From the NCBI RefSeq assembly GCF_003931915.1, contig NZ_RSAA01000010.1:62001-126000 (forward strand): a DNA stretch of 64,000 bases, read 5' to 3'. Of this stretch, positions 25,966-34,593 are shown piece after piece; the first letter of the stretch is position 1; every line of letters begins with the position of its first letter. The position numbers and the translations under genes were made by a program. A model generated the notes under the pieces. It was not told the DNA's origin. It ran no database searches and worked only from the letters and a program-made list of their open reading frames with translations. This DNA comes from Saccharopolyspora rhizosphaerae (GTDB taxonomy: Bacteria; Actinomycetota; Actinomycetes; Mycobacteriales; Pseudonocardiaceae).

Positions 25966-26765
25966 CGCAGGTAGAGCCGGACGGTGTCGATCTCCTCCCG
26001 CAGGAGGCGGACCTCCTCGACGGTGGGACGCCCGGTCTCCCGCACGTCGTCGGCCACCGGGATGTCCCAGCCCGTCGCGCCGCGCACGTCGTCCACGGTC
26101 AGTCCGGGGTGGACCTCGCTGACGACCAGCTCGCCGAGCTTGTCGGGGCGGCGCAGCACGGCCATCGGGGTGATGACCGTCGAAACGCCGTGCCCCGGCG
26201 GCACCATCCGCGGGTCCTCGGCGTGCGCCCGGACGGGGCTGGGCGAGGTGCAGAAGTCCAGTTCGGCCGGGAGCGCGCCCGGGTCGTGGCGGCGGAGCAC
26301 CACGACGCACTCGCCGGCGTTGGGCATGATCTCGGCGGCGCCACCGGCTCCGGGCAGGCGTGCCGTCGGCGTGTCCCAGTTCCCGATGAGGCTGGTGTTG
26401 AGGCTGCCCCAGCGGTCGACCTGGGCGGCGCCCAGGAACCCGACGTCGACGTGTCCGCGCTGCAGGACGTAGCCGAACAGCGCCGGCATCCCGAGCACCG
26501 CTGCCGCCCCGGAGACCAGCACCGAGTCGGCGATGCCCTCGGCAAGGCCTTCGGGCTGGGCGCCGCAGATGCCGGACTCGTAGACCAGCTCCACGTCCGG
26601 GTTGGTGGTGCGGCGGGCGAGGTCGACCGCGAGGGTCGGCAGGCCGACACCGGCGAAGACCCGCTGCTTGCCGACGAGGTGGCGCGCCGCGACGGCGGCG
26701 AGGAACTCGGTGGACGACGGCGCGACGTCCGACAGCGCCTCCGCGCCCAGGGCCTGGCTGGTCAT
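25962..26765 (-). CDS. CoA-transferase subunit beta (CatJ/GctB-like)
   Basis: A 267-residue class I CoA-transferase subunit. The block VFAGVGLPTLAVDLARRTTNPDVELVYESGICG carries the expected glutamate of the active-site ESG motif, and GFLGAAQVDRWGSLNTSLIG is characteristic. It pairs with the alpha subunit encoded directly upstream (ATGA overlap). CatIJ enzymes transfer CoA from succinyl-CoA to 3-oxoadipate; relatives include glutaconate CoA-transferase and the steroid ring hydrolase IpdAB. Confidence 0.9.
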   Translation of the reverse strand: MTSQALGAEALSDVAPSSTEFLAAVAARHLVGKQRVFAGVGLPTLAVDLARRTTNPDVELVYESGICGAQPEGLAEGIADSVLVSGAAAVLGMPALFGYVLQRGHVDVGFLGAAQVDRWGSLNTSLIGNWDTPTARLPGAGGAAEIMPNAGECVVVLRRHDPGALPAELDFCTSPSPVRAHAEDPRMVPPGHGVSTVITPMAVLRRPDKLGELVVSEVHPGLTVDDVRGATGWDIPVADDVRETGRPTVEEVRLLREEIDTVRLYLR

Positions 26766-27694
26766 GCGATCACCTGCCGACGGCCGAAGTCCACGGGCTG
26801 GGAGGGTCGCGGCGCGACCCGCACGGTCTCCCACCGCTCCGCGCCCAGCTTCTCCAGGTAGGCCTGCCGGTCGGGCACCTGGTGCACCCACTCGTCGAGC
26901 CACCTCAGCAAGGCGTCGCGGTCCCTGCTGATCGGCGTCCACTCGCGGTAGAAGGCGTTGTCGCGGTCGTAGTGGCCCTGGGAGTAGGACGGGTGCGCCC
27001 CGCCGGGGCACTCGACGACGGCCGCGACGGCGTGCGAGGGCAGGACCGTGCGGTTGGGGTCGGAGCGGACCACGTCCTCGTCGACGACCTCCTCGACGGT
27101 GGCGATCACGGTGCGCGCGGCGTAGGCGGCTTCCTGCTGAGCACCGGTGATCCCCCACATCTGCACGTTGCCGGAGCGGTCAGCGCGCTGCGCGTGCACG
27201 ATCGTCACGTCCGGCCGCAGGGCCGGGACGACGTAGATGTCGGGTCCGCCGTAGGGGTCGGCGACCTTGCGGATCATCGGGTTGAGCCGGGGCAGGTCGC
27301 TGCCCGCGTAGGAGCGCAACGGCAGGAACGGCACGCCGGACGCGCCCGCCTGGTAGCGGCACACCATGCCGTAGTGGCTGTACTCCTCGACTTCGAGCGG
27401 CGCGGGGTCGGCGTGCTCGACGCGGCGGCGCACCTCGTGCAGCGAACCGGCCGAGCCGCTGGCGAAGAAGGACGCGACGAGCCGGCGGACGCACCCGGCG
27501 GCGATCATCTGGTCGGCCAGCAGGTCCGGGGTCATCCGGCAGAACGTCAGGCCGGTGATGGCCTGGCGGATGATCTCGTGCCCGGCGGCGAACGGGATGA
27601 GGTGCCCGAACCCCTCCAGCGCGACGGTCATCCCGTCCTCGACGTGGGCGGCCACGGCCGAAGCCATGTCGGTGACCTTGTCCGCAGATGGCAT
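26762..27694 (-). CDS. CoA-transferase subunit alpha (CatI/GctA-like)
   Basis: A 310-residue class I CoA-transferase subunit closely resembling CatI-type 3-oxoadipate CoA-transferase (ALEGFGHLIPFAAGHEIIRQ, AGASGVPFLPLRSYAGSDLP, HAQRADRSGNVQMWGI, YYERDN-like YDRDNAFYREW). First gene of the long minus-strand operon (27694 to 19092). ATG preceded by GCGAGGAGTGCCG. The upstream region carries the dyad at 27774-27792 and a half-match to the shared TATTGGA motif. Together with a CaiB enzyme this gives the operon two different ways to form CoA esters. Confidence 0.92.
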   Translation of the reverse strand: MPSADKVTDMASAVAAHVEDGMTVALEGFGHLIPFAAGHEIIRQAITGLTFCRMTPDLLADQMIAAGCVRRLVASFFASGSAGSLHEVRRRVEHADPAPLEVEEYSHYGMVCRYQAGASGVPFLPLRSYAGSDLPRLNPMIRKVADPYGGPDIYVVPALRPDVTIVHAQRADRSGNVQMWGITGAQQEAAYAARTVIATVEEVVDEDVVRSDPNRTVLPSHAVAAVVECPGGAHPSYSQGHYDRDNAFYREWTPISRDRDALLRWLDEWVHQVPDRQAYLEKLGAERWETVRVAPRPSQPVDFGRRQVIA

Positions 27695-27773
27695 CGGCAC
27701 TCCTCGCGTCGCAGGGTCGGTCGGACCCAATCTGCCGTCCCGGACGTGCTGAACTCCAATACTTCTTGCGCCA

Positions 27774-27792
27774 CCCGTTGTTGACGAACGGG
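27774..27792. promoter_or_regulatory. Operator-like dyad between divergent operons
   Basis: CCCGTTGTTGACGAACGGG has exact 6-bp arms (CCCGTT/AACGGG) and lies midway between the CoA-transferase operon (start 27694) and the thioesterase gene (27839). GTATTGGAG occurs 12 bases away on the minus strand (27762-27754). Likely binding region for a regulator of both units. Confidence 0.45.
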
Positions 27793-27838
27793 CATCAATG
27801 GGACCCGAAAGATATCGGAAGTGAGGAGAAAACGCGGC

Positions 27839-28753
27839 ATGATGCCCCGCGTGGACACCAACCTCGCCGATCCGGCGCACACCGCTCCGCTGACGCTGCC
27901 CGACCTCCTGGACCTGCTCGACCTCGCCTGCTGCGACGACCCGGACAACCGGGTGAGCACGTGGACCGGCCGGCCGCAGACCCGCCCGGCGGACCGGGTC
28001 TTCGGTGGTCTGCTGCTGGCGCAATCGCTGGTGGCGGCCGGCCGCACCGCCGCTCCCGAGCAGCGGGTGGTGAGCCTGCAGGCCGACTTCGTGGCCGGTG
28101 TGCCCACCGACCGGCCGCTGCGGTGGGAGGTGGAGCGGGTTTCCGACGCGGCGTCGCTCTGCACGCGCCGGTCCCGCTTGATCGATGAGGAGGGCGGCGA
28201 GCTCTTCAGCGCGGTGTCGCGGTGGGGACGCGTGCGCGACGACCAGCCGTCCCACTCCTCGGTGCGCCCGGTCGACGCCCCCGACCCGGACGAGCTGCCG
28301 GACCTCGCCGACCGGTTCGGCGGCGACGAGCGCATCCCGCCGTGGTGGCGGAGGGCGCGGCCGGTGCACTTCCGGCACGTGGTGGCACCGCCCTACCTCG
28401 CGCCGACCGGGGAGGGCGACCGGCAGACCACCTTCCTGCGCACCCCCGGGCCGCTGCCCGACGACCACGTGCTGCGCGCGGCGCTGGTCGCCTACGTGAC
28501 CGACATGAGCGTCCTGGAGCCGGCGTTCACGGCGCTCGGCGGAGCCCGCCACGCTCCCGGCGCCCGGATCCTCAGCCTCACCCACGTGCTGACCTTCCAC
28601 GCGCAGCCCGACCTGGGCTCCTGGCACCAGTTCGACTGCCGCGTGGAGTCGGTGGCGCACGGCCGCGCCCACGGCGTCGGCGAGCTCTTCGACCCGACGG
28701 GCGGCCACGTCGTCACCGCCGCGCAGATCGGCCTGGTCAAGGTCGTCCGCTGA
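27839..28753 (+). CDS. Acyl-CoA thioesterase II (TesB-like)
   Basis: A 304-residue double hot-dog thioesterase releasing free acid from acyl-CoA. Features include RVFGGLLLAQSLVAA, SLQADFVAGV, and in the second half LSLTHVLTFHAQPDLGSWHQFDC. The start is uncertain among GTG 27821, ATG 27839 and ATG 27842; GAGGAGAAAACGCGGC lies before the ATG pair, so I chose 27839. It diverges from the CoA-transferase operon and probably relieves CoA trapping during acid degradation. Confidence 0.9.
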   Translation: MMPRVDTNLADPAHTAPLTLPDLLDLLDLACCDDPDNRVSTWTGRPQTRPADRVFGGLLLAQSLVAAGRTAAPEQRVVSLQADFVAGVPTDRPLRWEVERVSDAASLCTRRSRLIDEEGGELFSAVSRWGRVRDDQPSHSSVRPVDAPDPDELPDLADRFGGDERIPPWWRRARPVHFRHVVAPPYLAPTGEGDRQTTFLRTPGPLPDDHVLRAALVAYVTDMSVLEPAFTALGGARHAPGARILSLTHVLTFHAQPDLGSWHQFDCRVESVAHGRAHGVGELFDPTGGHVVTAAQIGLVKVVR

Positions 28754-28774
28754 CGACGCGCGGCGGTCGTTCAG
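28750..28774. terminator. Hairpin spanning two convergent stop codons
   Basis: CTGACGAC (28750-28757) pairs with GTCGTTCAG (28766-28774) with one bulge. The two arms contain the TGA of the thioesterase and the TGA of the LysR gene, so one compact structure may end both transcripts in an 18-base gap. Confidence 0.5.
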
Positions 28775-29685
28775 CGCGCGCCGGACGGGAGGTCCGGTGT
28801 CGGGAGCGCCTCCTCGGAGGCGGCGAGGACGGCCCGCAGGGCCGGGTTGGTGTCGCCGCTGCGCCAGATCAACCGGGAGTAGGTGGGGGTCCTCCCCTCC
28901 TCGAGCTTGATCGCGCGGATCCCCTCCTGCACGACGTTGGCGACCGCCACGTCGATGGAGAAGGTGATGCCGACCCCGGCCGCGACCAGCGCCATGGCCG
29001 TCCACGAGTCCGGCGCGGTCTGCACGATGTTGGGGGCGTAGCCGGCGGCGTGGGCGTTGCGGATGAACCCGTCACGCACGCTGGAACCCGGGTCGGCCGG
29101 CAGCATCACGAACGGTTCGTGGCGCAGCTCGGCCATGCTGACCTGGTCCCGGTCGGCCAGCGGGTGCTCCTCGGGGACGACGATGACGTGGTGCTCGACG
29201 GTCAGGATGCGGTGGTCGATGCCGGGTGGCTCGATCGACCACCGCACGATCGCGAGGTCGAGGTCGCCGTCCATCACCGCGCGCAGTGCCTCGTCGTTGA
29301 AAGTCCGGCTGCGCAGGCTGAGTTCGATGCCGGGGTGCTTCTCCCGCACGGTGCGGCCGAGCTGACCGACGAGCCGGTACGACGACGGGCCCGCGAAACC
29401 CATCCGCACGCGGCCCGTCTTGCCGCGACCTGCGGACTCCACCGCCCGCCGGGCCACCCGGAAGCCGTCGACGATCTGCCGGGCCGGCTCGATGAGCGCC
29501 TCGCCGGCGCTGGTCAACCGGACGCTGCGGGTGGTGCGGTCGAAGAGCTGCGCACCGAGTTCCCGCTCGAGCTGCTTGATGGTCCGGCTCAGCGGCGGCT
29601 GGGCGATGTGCAGCCGGTCGGCGGCGCGGCCGAAGTGGAGTTCCTCGGCGACGGCGAGGAACGCCTGGACGTGGTGGAGATCCAT
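28771..29685 (-). CDS. LysR-type transcriptional regulator
   Basis: A 304-residue regulator: winged HTH in residues 1-60 (HHVQAFLAVAEELHFGRAADRLHIAQPPLSRTIKQLERELGAQLFDR) and a periplasmic-binding-like effector domain from about 90. It belongs to the BenM/CatR-like branch, which senses aromatic or organic acids. The ATG at 29685 fits the family start. It faces the CaiB-dehydrogenase-hydratase operon across an 86-base gap containing the AGGTATTGGACGG motif, so it probably controls that operon and, through other motif copies, the rest of the cluster. Confidence 0.92.
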   Translation of the reverse strand: MDLHHVQAFLAVAEELHFGRAADRLHIAQPPLSRTIKQLERELGAQLFDRTTRSVRLTSAGEALIEPARQIVDGFRVARRAVESAGRGKTGRVRMGFAGPSSYRLVGQLGRTVREKHPGIELSLRSRTFNDEALRAVMDGDLDLAIVRWSIEPPGIDHRILTVEHHVIVVPEEHPLADRDQVSMAELRHEPFVMLPADPGSSVRDGFIRNAHAAGYAPNIVQTAPDSWTAMALVAAGVGITFSIDVAVANVVQEGIRAIKLEEGRTPTYSRLIWRSGDTNPALRAVLAASEEALPTPDLPSGAR

Positions 29686-29727
29686 GAGGTGCACTTTTAC
29701 GCCCCGAGCAACAGTGCTGCAAGCATT

Positions 29728-29744
29728 AGGTATTGGACGGGCAT
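29728..29744 (+). promoter_or_regulatory. Shared motif AGGTATTGGACGG-SCAT (copy 2)
   Basis: The 13-mer AGGTATTGGACGG plus GCAT, ending 28 bases before the CaiB start codon and 43 bases from the LysR start. TATTGGACGGGCATA contains the TAT-N9-ATA dyad expected for LysR-type binding. See copy 1 at 15914-15930. Confidence 0.45.
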
Positions 29745-29771
29745 AAGCGGCCGCGGCCATGCTTGTGGGTC

Positions 29772-30992
29772 ATGGACACCGACCTCCTGCCGCTCGAGGG
29801 CATCACCGTGGTCGCCCTGGAGCAGGCCGTCGCGGCGCCCCTCGCCACCCGTCACCTCGCCGACCTCGGGGCGCGGGTCATCAAGCTGGAACGCGTCGGC
29901 GAAGGCGACTTCGCCCGCAACTACGACCACGCCGTGCACGGGTTGGCGTCGCACTTCGTGTGGCTCAACCGCGGCAAGGAGTCCGTCGCGCTCGACCTCA
30001 AGTCCGAGGAGGGCGCCGCCATCGCGCGTCGGCTGGTGGCCGGGGCCGACGTCTTCCTCCAGAACGCCGCTCCCGGCGCGGCCGAGCGACTCGGCCTGGG
30101 CGCCGAGGAGCTCGCGGCCCGGCACTCGCGGCTGGTGGTCGCGGGGATCTCCGGCTACGGCACCGACGGGCCGCTGCGCGACCGCAAGGCCTACGACATG
30201 CTGATCCAGGCCGAGGCCGGGTTGATCTCGGTGACGGGCACTCCGGAGACGCCGACCAAGACCGGTGTCCCCTCCGCCGACATCGCGGCCGGCCTCTACA
30301 CCGCCCAGGCCGTCGTGGCGGCGCTGTTCCGGCGCGAGCGCACCGGCAAGGGAGGCGTCGTCGACATCTCGATGTTCGACGCGACCGTCGAGTGGCTCGG
30401 CCACCCCATGTACATGCGGATGTACGGCGGTCGGCAGATCCCGCGGATGGGGCTCAGCCACGCCGCGATCGCCCCCTACGACTCCTACCCCACCAGCGAC
30501 GGCGAGATCTTGATCGGCGTGCAGAACGACCGCGGCTGGCGCGCGCTCGTCACCGACGTCTTCGACCGCCCGGACCTCGCCGACCACCCCCGGCTGGCCA
30601 CCAACCCGCTGCGGGTCCAGCACCGGGAGGAGTGCGACGCGGCCGTGTCGGAGCAGACCCGGCGCTTCACCACCGCCGACCTCGACGCCCGGCTGGCGGC
30701 CGCCGGTGTGCCGGCGGCCCAGGTCAACGACATGGCCGGGCTGGTCGACCACGTCCAGCTCACCGCCCGCGACCGGTGGCGCGAGGTGACCACGCCGACC
30801 GGGCCGGTCCAGGGGGTGCTGCCCCCGATGACCTTCCGCGACGTCGAGCTGCCGATGGGCGCCATCCCCGAGCTCGGCGCGCACACCGACGTGGTGCTCG
30901 ACGAGCTGGGCATCGACGCCGACACCCGCAACCGCCTCACCGACTCCGGCGTCCTCGGCCGCCCGGCCGCCGCCCCCGAACCCACGTCCTGA
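29772..30992 (+). CDS. CaiB/BaiF family CoA-transferase
   Basis: A 406-residue class III CoA-transferase. The N-terminal LEGITVVALEQAVAAPLATRHLADLGARVIKLER and the active-site region KAYDMLIQAEAGLISVTG are typical; the catalytic Asp is probably the D of YDMLIQ (about residue 139). ATG at 29772 is chosen over 29733 because it matches the family N-terminus, although the ribosome site is weak. First gene of the CaiB-dehydrogenase-hydratase operon, facing the LysR gene. Confidence 0.92.
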   Translation: MDTDLLPLEGITVVALEQAVAAPLATRHLADLGARVIKLERVGEGDFARNYDHAVHGLASHFVWLNRGKESVALDLKSEEGAAIARRLVAGADVFLQNAAPGAAERLGLGAEELAARHSRLVVAGISGYGTDGPLRDRKAYDMLIQAEAGLISVTGTPETPTKTGVPSADIAAGLYTAQAVVAALFRRERTGKGGVVDISMFDATVEWLGHPMYMRMYGGRQIPRMGLSHAAIAPYDSYPTSDGEILIGVQNDRGWRALVTDVFDRPDLADHPRLATNPLRVQHREECDAAVSEQTRRFTTADLDARLAAAGVPAAQVNDMAGLVDHVQLTARDRWREVTTPTGPVQGVLPPMTFRDVELPMGAIPELGAHTDVVLDELGIDADTRNRLTDSGVLGRPAAAPEPTS

Positions 30993-31021
30993 ACCCGCCC
31001 CACCACCCGAGGAGCAGCGCC

Positions 31022-32170
31022 ATGGAACCCGACGAGTTCACCTCCATCCTCGCCGCAGTCCGCGAGTTCGTCCGGAAGGAGGTCGTCACCGCCGAGGACG
31101 AGATCGAGGATTCCGACCAGGTCCCCGACCGGTTGCGCGCGCAGGCCGCCGAGATGGGCCTCTTCGGCTACGCCATCCCCGAGGAGTACGGCGGCCTCGG
31201 CTTCAGCATGTCGGAGGAGGTGCGCCTGGCCGTGGAGCTGGGCTGGACGACCCCGTCGTTCCGCTCGATGTTCGGCACCAACAACGGCATCGCGGGCCAG
31301 GTGCTGGTCAACTGCGGCACCGACCGGCAGAAGGACGCCTACCTGCCCGCGCTGGCCAGCGGCGAGCAGGTCGCGTCGTTCGCGCTCACCGAGCCGGAGG
31401 CCGGTTCGGACCCGAGCGGGCTGACCACCCGCGCGGTGCGCGACGGTGACCACTACGTGATCAACGGTCAGAAGCGGTTCATCACCAACGCGATCTGGGC
31501 CGACCTGCTCATGGTGTTCGCCCGCACCGGCGAGGTGAGCGAAGGGGCGCGCACCATCTCGGTCTTCGTCGTGCCCACCGGGACGCCCGGCGTCACGATC
31601 GGGCCGAAGGACCACAAGATGGGTCAGCGCGGTGCCGTGACCTCGGAGATCTTCTTCGACGACGTCCGCGTCCCGGCCGAGAACCTGGTCGGCGAGGTCG
31701 AGGGCGAGGGCTTCTCCGCCGCGATGCGCTCGCTGGCGAAGGGCCGCCTGCACATCGCCGCCTTGACCGTCGGCCTGGCGGACCGGCTCATCGAGGAGAG
31801 CCTGCGCCACGCCACCACCAACCGCCAGGGAGGGCAGCAGCTCGCCGACTTCCAGCTCGTCCAGGCGATGCTCGCGGAGAGCCGCACCGAGGCCTACGCC
31901 GGGCGGGCGATGGTGCTCGAGGCGGCGCGCAGCTGGGACGACGGCAGCGACCGCAGGCTGGCGCCCTCGATGTGCAAGCTGTTCTGCACCGAGGCGGTCG
32001 ACCGCATCGCCGACCGCGCCGTGCAGATCCACGGCGGCCTGGGCTACATGCGGGAAGTGCCGGTCGAACGGTTCTACCGGGACGCGCGGCTGTTCCGGCT
32101 CTACGAGGGCACCAGCGAGATCCAGAAGCTGATCATCGCGAAGCAGGTGGTGCAGGAGTTCGACGCGTGA
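31022..32170 (+). CDS. Acyl-CoA dehydrogenase
   Basis: A 382-residue FAD-dependent dehydrogenase. Beta-domain motif FALTEPEAGSD and YVINGQKRFITNA are clear, and the catalytic base candidate is E362 in YEGTSEIQ. The ATG follows CCGAGGAGCAGCGCC. It lies 29 bases after the CaiB gene and overlaps the hydratase gene by 4 bases, so CoA activation, dehydrogenation and hydration are encoded in order. Confidence 0.94.
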   Translation: MEPDEFTSILAAVREFVRKEVVTAEDEIEDSDQVPDRLRAQAAEMGLFGYAIPEEYGGLGFSMSEEVRLAVELGWTTPSFRSMFGTNNGIAGQVLVNCGTDRQKDAYLPALASGEQVASFALTEPEAGSDPSGLTTRAVRDGDHYVINGQKRFITNAIWADLLMVFARTGEVSEGARTISVFVVPTGTPGVTIGPKDHKMGQRGAVTSEIFFDDVRVPAENLVGEVEGEGFSAAMRSLAKGRLHIAALTVGLADRLIEESLRHATTNRQGGQQLADFQLVQAMLAESRTEAYAGRAMVLEAARSWDDGSDRRLAPSMCKLFCTEAVDRIADRAVQIHGGLGYMREVPVERFYRDARLFRLYEGTSEIQKLIIAKQVVQEFDA

Positions 32171-32928
32171 GCGCCGTCGTCGTCGAAGACCGCGGTCCCG
32201 TCCGCGTCCTCACCCTGGACCGTCCGGATCGCCGCAACGCGCTCGACCTCGACGACCGGCTCGAGCTGCTCGACGCGCTCAAGGCCGCCGACCGGGAGGC
32301 GCGGGCGATCGTGCTCACCGGTGCCGGTTCGGTGTTCTGCGCCGGCGGCGACATCCGGTCGATGTCGCAGGACCCGGAGGTCGCGCGGCGGCGGCTCGAG
32401 GTCGTCAACGCCGTCGTGCGCCAGGTGGTCACCGGTGAGCGTCCCCTCGTCGCCGCCGTCGAGGGCGGTGCCTACGGGCTCGGCCTCGCGCTGGCGGCCG
32501 CCTGCGACGTGGTCGTCGCGGGCCGCGGCGCGACGTTCTCCACGTCCTTCGCGAAGATCGGCCTGGCCCCGGACACCGGTCTCTCCTACACGCTGCCGCT
32601 GCGCGTGGGCCGCGGGAGGACCCGCGAGTTGCTGCTGACCGCACGTGCTTTCGACGCGGCGGAGGCCGAGCGGATCGGCGTCGTGGAGACCCTGGTCGAC
32701 GACGGTGCCGCGCTCGACGCCGCGGTCGCCACCGCGACGACGCTGGCGGGGATGTCGGCGCCCATGGTCACCGCCGTCCGCCGACTGCTGGTGCAGCCCG
32801 ACCAGAGCCTCGAGGGCCTGCTCGCGGCCGAAGCCGACACGCAGGTGGAGCTGCTGGGCGGACCCCAGTTCGCCGAGGGGCGAGCAGCGTTCCTCGAACG
32901 CCGTCCCCCGGACTTCACCCACGTCTGA
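32167..32928 (+). CDS. Enoyl-CoA hydratase/isomerase
   Basis: A 253-residue crotonase-fold protein. The oxyanion-hole segments are SVFCAGGDIRSM (about 55-66) and VEGGAYGLGLALAAACDVV (about 99-117). The two glutamates of classical enoyl-CoA hydratase are not both obvious (ATFSTSFAKIGLAPDTGLSY has no Glu at the usual second site), so isomerase, lyase or other crotonase chemistry is possible. GTG start overlaps the dehydrogenase stop. Confidence 0.88.
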   Translation: MSAVVVEDRGPVRVLTLDRPDRRNALDLDDRLELLDALKAADREARAIVLTGAGSVFCAGGDIRSMSQDPEVARRRLEVVNAVVRQVVTGERPLVAAVEGGAYGLGLALAAACDVVVAGRGATFSTSFAKIGLAPDTGLSYTLPLRVGRGRTRELLLTARAFDAAEAERIGVVETLVDDGAALDAAVATATTLAGMSAPMVTAVRRLLVQPDQSLEGLLAAEADTQVELLGGPQFAEGRAAFLERRPPDFTHV

Positions 32929-33007
32929 CGCAGGGGTCCACACAGGACTGGTGGCGCCGAGCCGCAGCGGCGCCGCTGTCCCACCAGTGGAACTCACCCC
33001 GCACCAC

Positions 33008-33135
33008 CGCAAGACCCAGCCGGCAAGCGGCGGCAGCCGCCTCCTCAGGTGTGCGACTCAACCCGAACCGCACGCAAGATCCAGGCGGCCGCGGCGGCAG
33101 CCGCCTCGTCAGGTGTGGGACTCAGCCCGCACCGC
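33008..33135. repeat. Tandem repeat of about 64 bp, two full units
   Basis: Units start at CGCAAGACCC (33008) and CGCAAGATCC (33073) and share GGCGGCAGCCGCCTC, TCAGGTGTG, GACTCA and CCCG-ACCGC. A third, diverged unit starts at CGCAGGTTCT (33136) and grades into the dispersed repeat. Each unit contains GGCGGC-A-GCCGCC. Lies in the 357-base gap between the hydratase and dehydrogenase genes. Confidence 0.6.
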
Positions 33136-33247
33136 CGCAGGTTCTGAGCGGCTTCGTGGCGAGTACGCCGTGACGCCGCGCCGACATGCTCAAGGAGCGG
33201 CGCACGGAGACCACGCAGCCGCTCACGTCCTGCCACCCGCACCGTCA
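33131..33247 (+). repeat. Dispersed intergenic repeat, copy 1
   Basis: Matches the element at 58841-58950 over about 110 bases with small gaps: GGTTCTGAGCGG, TTCGTGGCGA, ACGCCG, TGCTCAAGG-GCGGCGC-CGGAG, and GTCCTGCC-CCCGCACCGTCA. Both copies are intergenic and on the same strand. No open frame or transposase; it may be a small non-autonomous element. Confidence 0.55.
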
Positions 33248-33285
33248 AGCAAAGCGACCCCCTGCAGGCGAAGGAGAAAGTAAGA

Positions 33286-34452
33286 GTGAGCACTCTTGAC
33301 ACCTTGTCGGCTGACGAGCAGTTCATCGTCACCACCGTGCGCGACTTCGTCACCCGGGAAGTCCAGCCCGTCGTGCAGGAGTTGGAGCACACCAACACCT
33401 ACCCCGAAGCGCTCATCGAGAAGATGAAGGAACTCGGGATCTTCGGCCTCGCGGTGCCCGAGGAGCACGGCGGCACGCCGGTGTCCACCCCGTGCTACGT
33501 GCTCATCACCGAGGAGCTCGCGCGCGGGTGGATGAGCCTCGCCGGGGCGATGGGTGGGCACACCGTCGTGGCCAAGCTGCTGCTGCACTTCGGCACCGAG
33601 GAGCAGAAGCGGCGCTACCTGCCGCAGATGGCCACCGGGGAGGTCCGCGCGACCATGGCGCTGACCGAGCCCGGCGGCGGGTCGGACCTGCAGGCCATGC
33701 GCACCGTCGCGCGCCGGACCGACGACGGCTACCTGGTCAACGGGTCCAAGACGTGGATCACGAACTCGCGCCGCTCGCAGCTGATCGCCTTGCTGTGCAA
33801 GACCGACCCGGACGCCGAGCCCGCCCACAAGGGGATCTCGATCCTGCTGGTCGAGCACGGTCCGGGCCTCGTCGTGTCCCGCGACCTCCCGAAGCTCGGC
33901 TACAAGGGCGTCGAGAGCTGCGAACTGTCCTTCGAGGACCACCACGCTCCTGCCGACTCGCTGCTCGGCGGCGTGGAGGGCAAGGGCTTCGCGCAGATGA
34001 TGAAGGGCCTGGAGACCGGTCGCCTCCAGGTCGCCGGTCGTGCGCTGGGGGTCGGGCGCGCCGCGCTGGAGGACTCGCTGACCTACGCGCAGGAACGCGA
34101 GTCGTTCGGCAAGCCCATCTGGCAGCACCAGTCCGTCGGCAACTACCTGGCCGACATGGCGACCAAGCTCAGCGCGGCACGCCAGCTGACCCTGCACGCG
34201 GCCCGCGAGGCCGACGCCGGGCGGCGGGTGGACGTGGAGGCGGGCATGGCCAAGTTGTTCGCCTCCGAGACCGCGATGGAGATCGCGCTCAACGCCGTCC
34301 GGGTGCACGGTGGCTACGGCTACTCCACCGAGTTCGACGTCGAGCGCTACTTCCGCGACGCTCCGCTGATGATCGTCGGCGAGGGCACCAACGAGATCCA
34401 GCGCAACGTCATCGCCGCCCAGCTCGTCAAGCGCGGTGGTCTCGACGTGTGA
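33286..34452 (+). CDS. Acyl-CoA dehydrogenase
   Basis: A 388-residue FAD-dependent dehydrogenase close to the one at 16140 (EELARGWMSLAG, GTEEQKRRYLPQMATGEVR). Beta-domain motif MALTEPGGGSD and catalytic base candidate E366 in GEGTNEIQ. The GTG start is preceded by GAAGGAGAAAGTAAGA. It is separated from the upstream operon by the repeat region, so it may have its own promoter. Confidence 0.93.
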   Translation: MSTLDTLSADEQFIVTTVRDFVTREVQPVVQELEHTNTYPEALIEKMKELGIFGLAVPEEHGGTPVSTPCYVLITEELARGWMSLAGAMGGHTVVAKLLLHFGTEEQKRRYLPQMATGEVRATMALTEPGGGSDLQAMRTVARRTDDGYLVNGSKTWITNSRRSQLIALLCKTDPDAEPAHKGISILLVEHGPGLVVSRDLPKLGYKGVESCELSFEDHHAPADSLLGGVEGKGFAQMMKGLETGRLQVAGRALGVGRAALEDSLTYAQERESFGKPIWQHQSVGNYLADMATKLSAARQLTLHAAREADAGRRVDVEAGMAKLFASETAMEIALNAVRVHGGYGYSTEFDVERYFRDAPLMIVGEGTNEIQRNVIAAQLVKRGGLDV

Positions 34453-34593
34453 GCTCGCCGTGCGCGTCGGCGATCTGCGCAGGACGCTCCGCAGCAGGTC
34501 ACGACGGGTCACCGAGCGCACAGGCTTCCGCGGAGCCTGCACCCGGAAGGGTGAGCACTGTTTGGCCTGCTCCACGCCGGGTAATCCGGGCGC

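Noticed and set aside
25962-27694. Assignment as the steroid ring-cleaving hydrolase IpdAB.
   Set aside because: The alpha subunit follows CatI more closely and no other steroid-degradation genes (Kst, Hsa, FadE/FadA5 types) are recognisable nearby.
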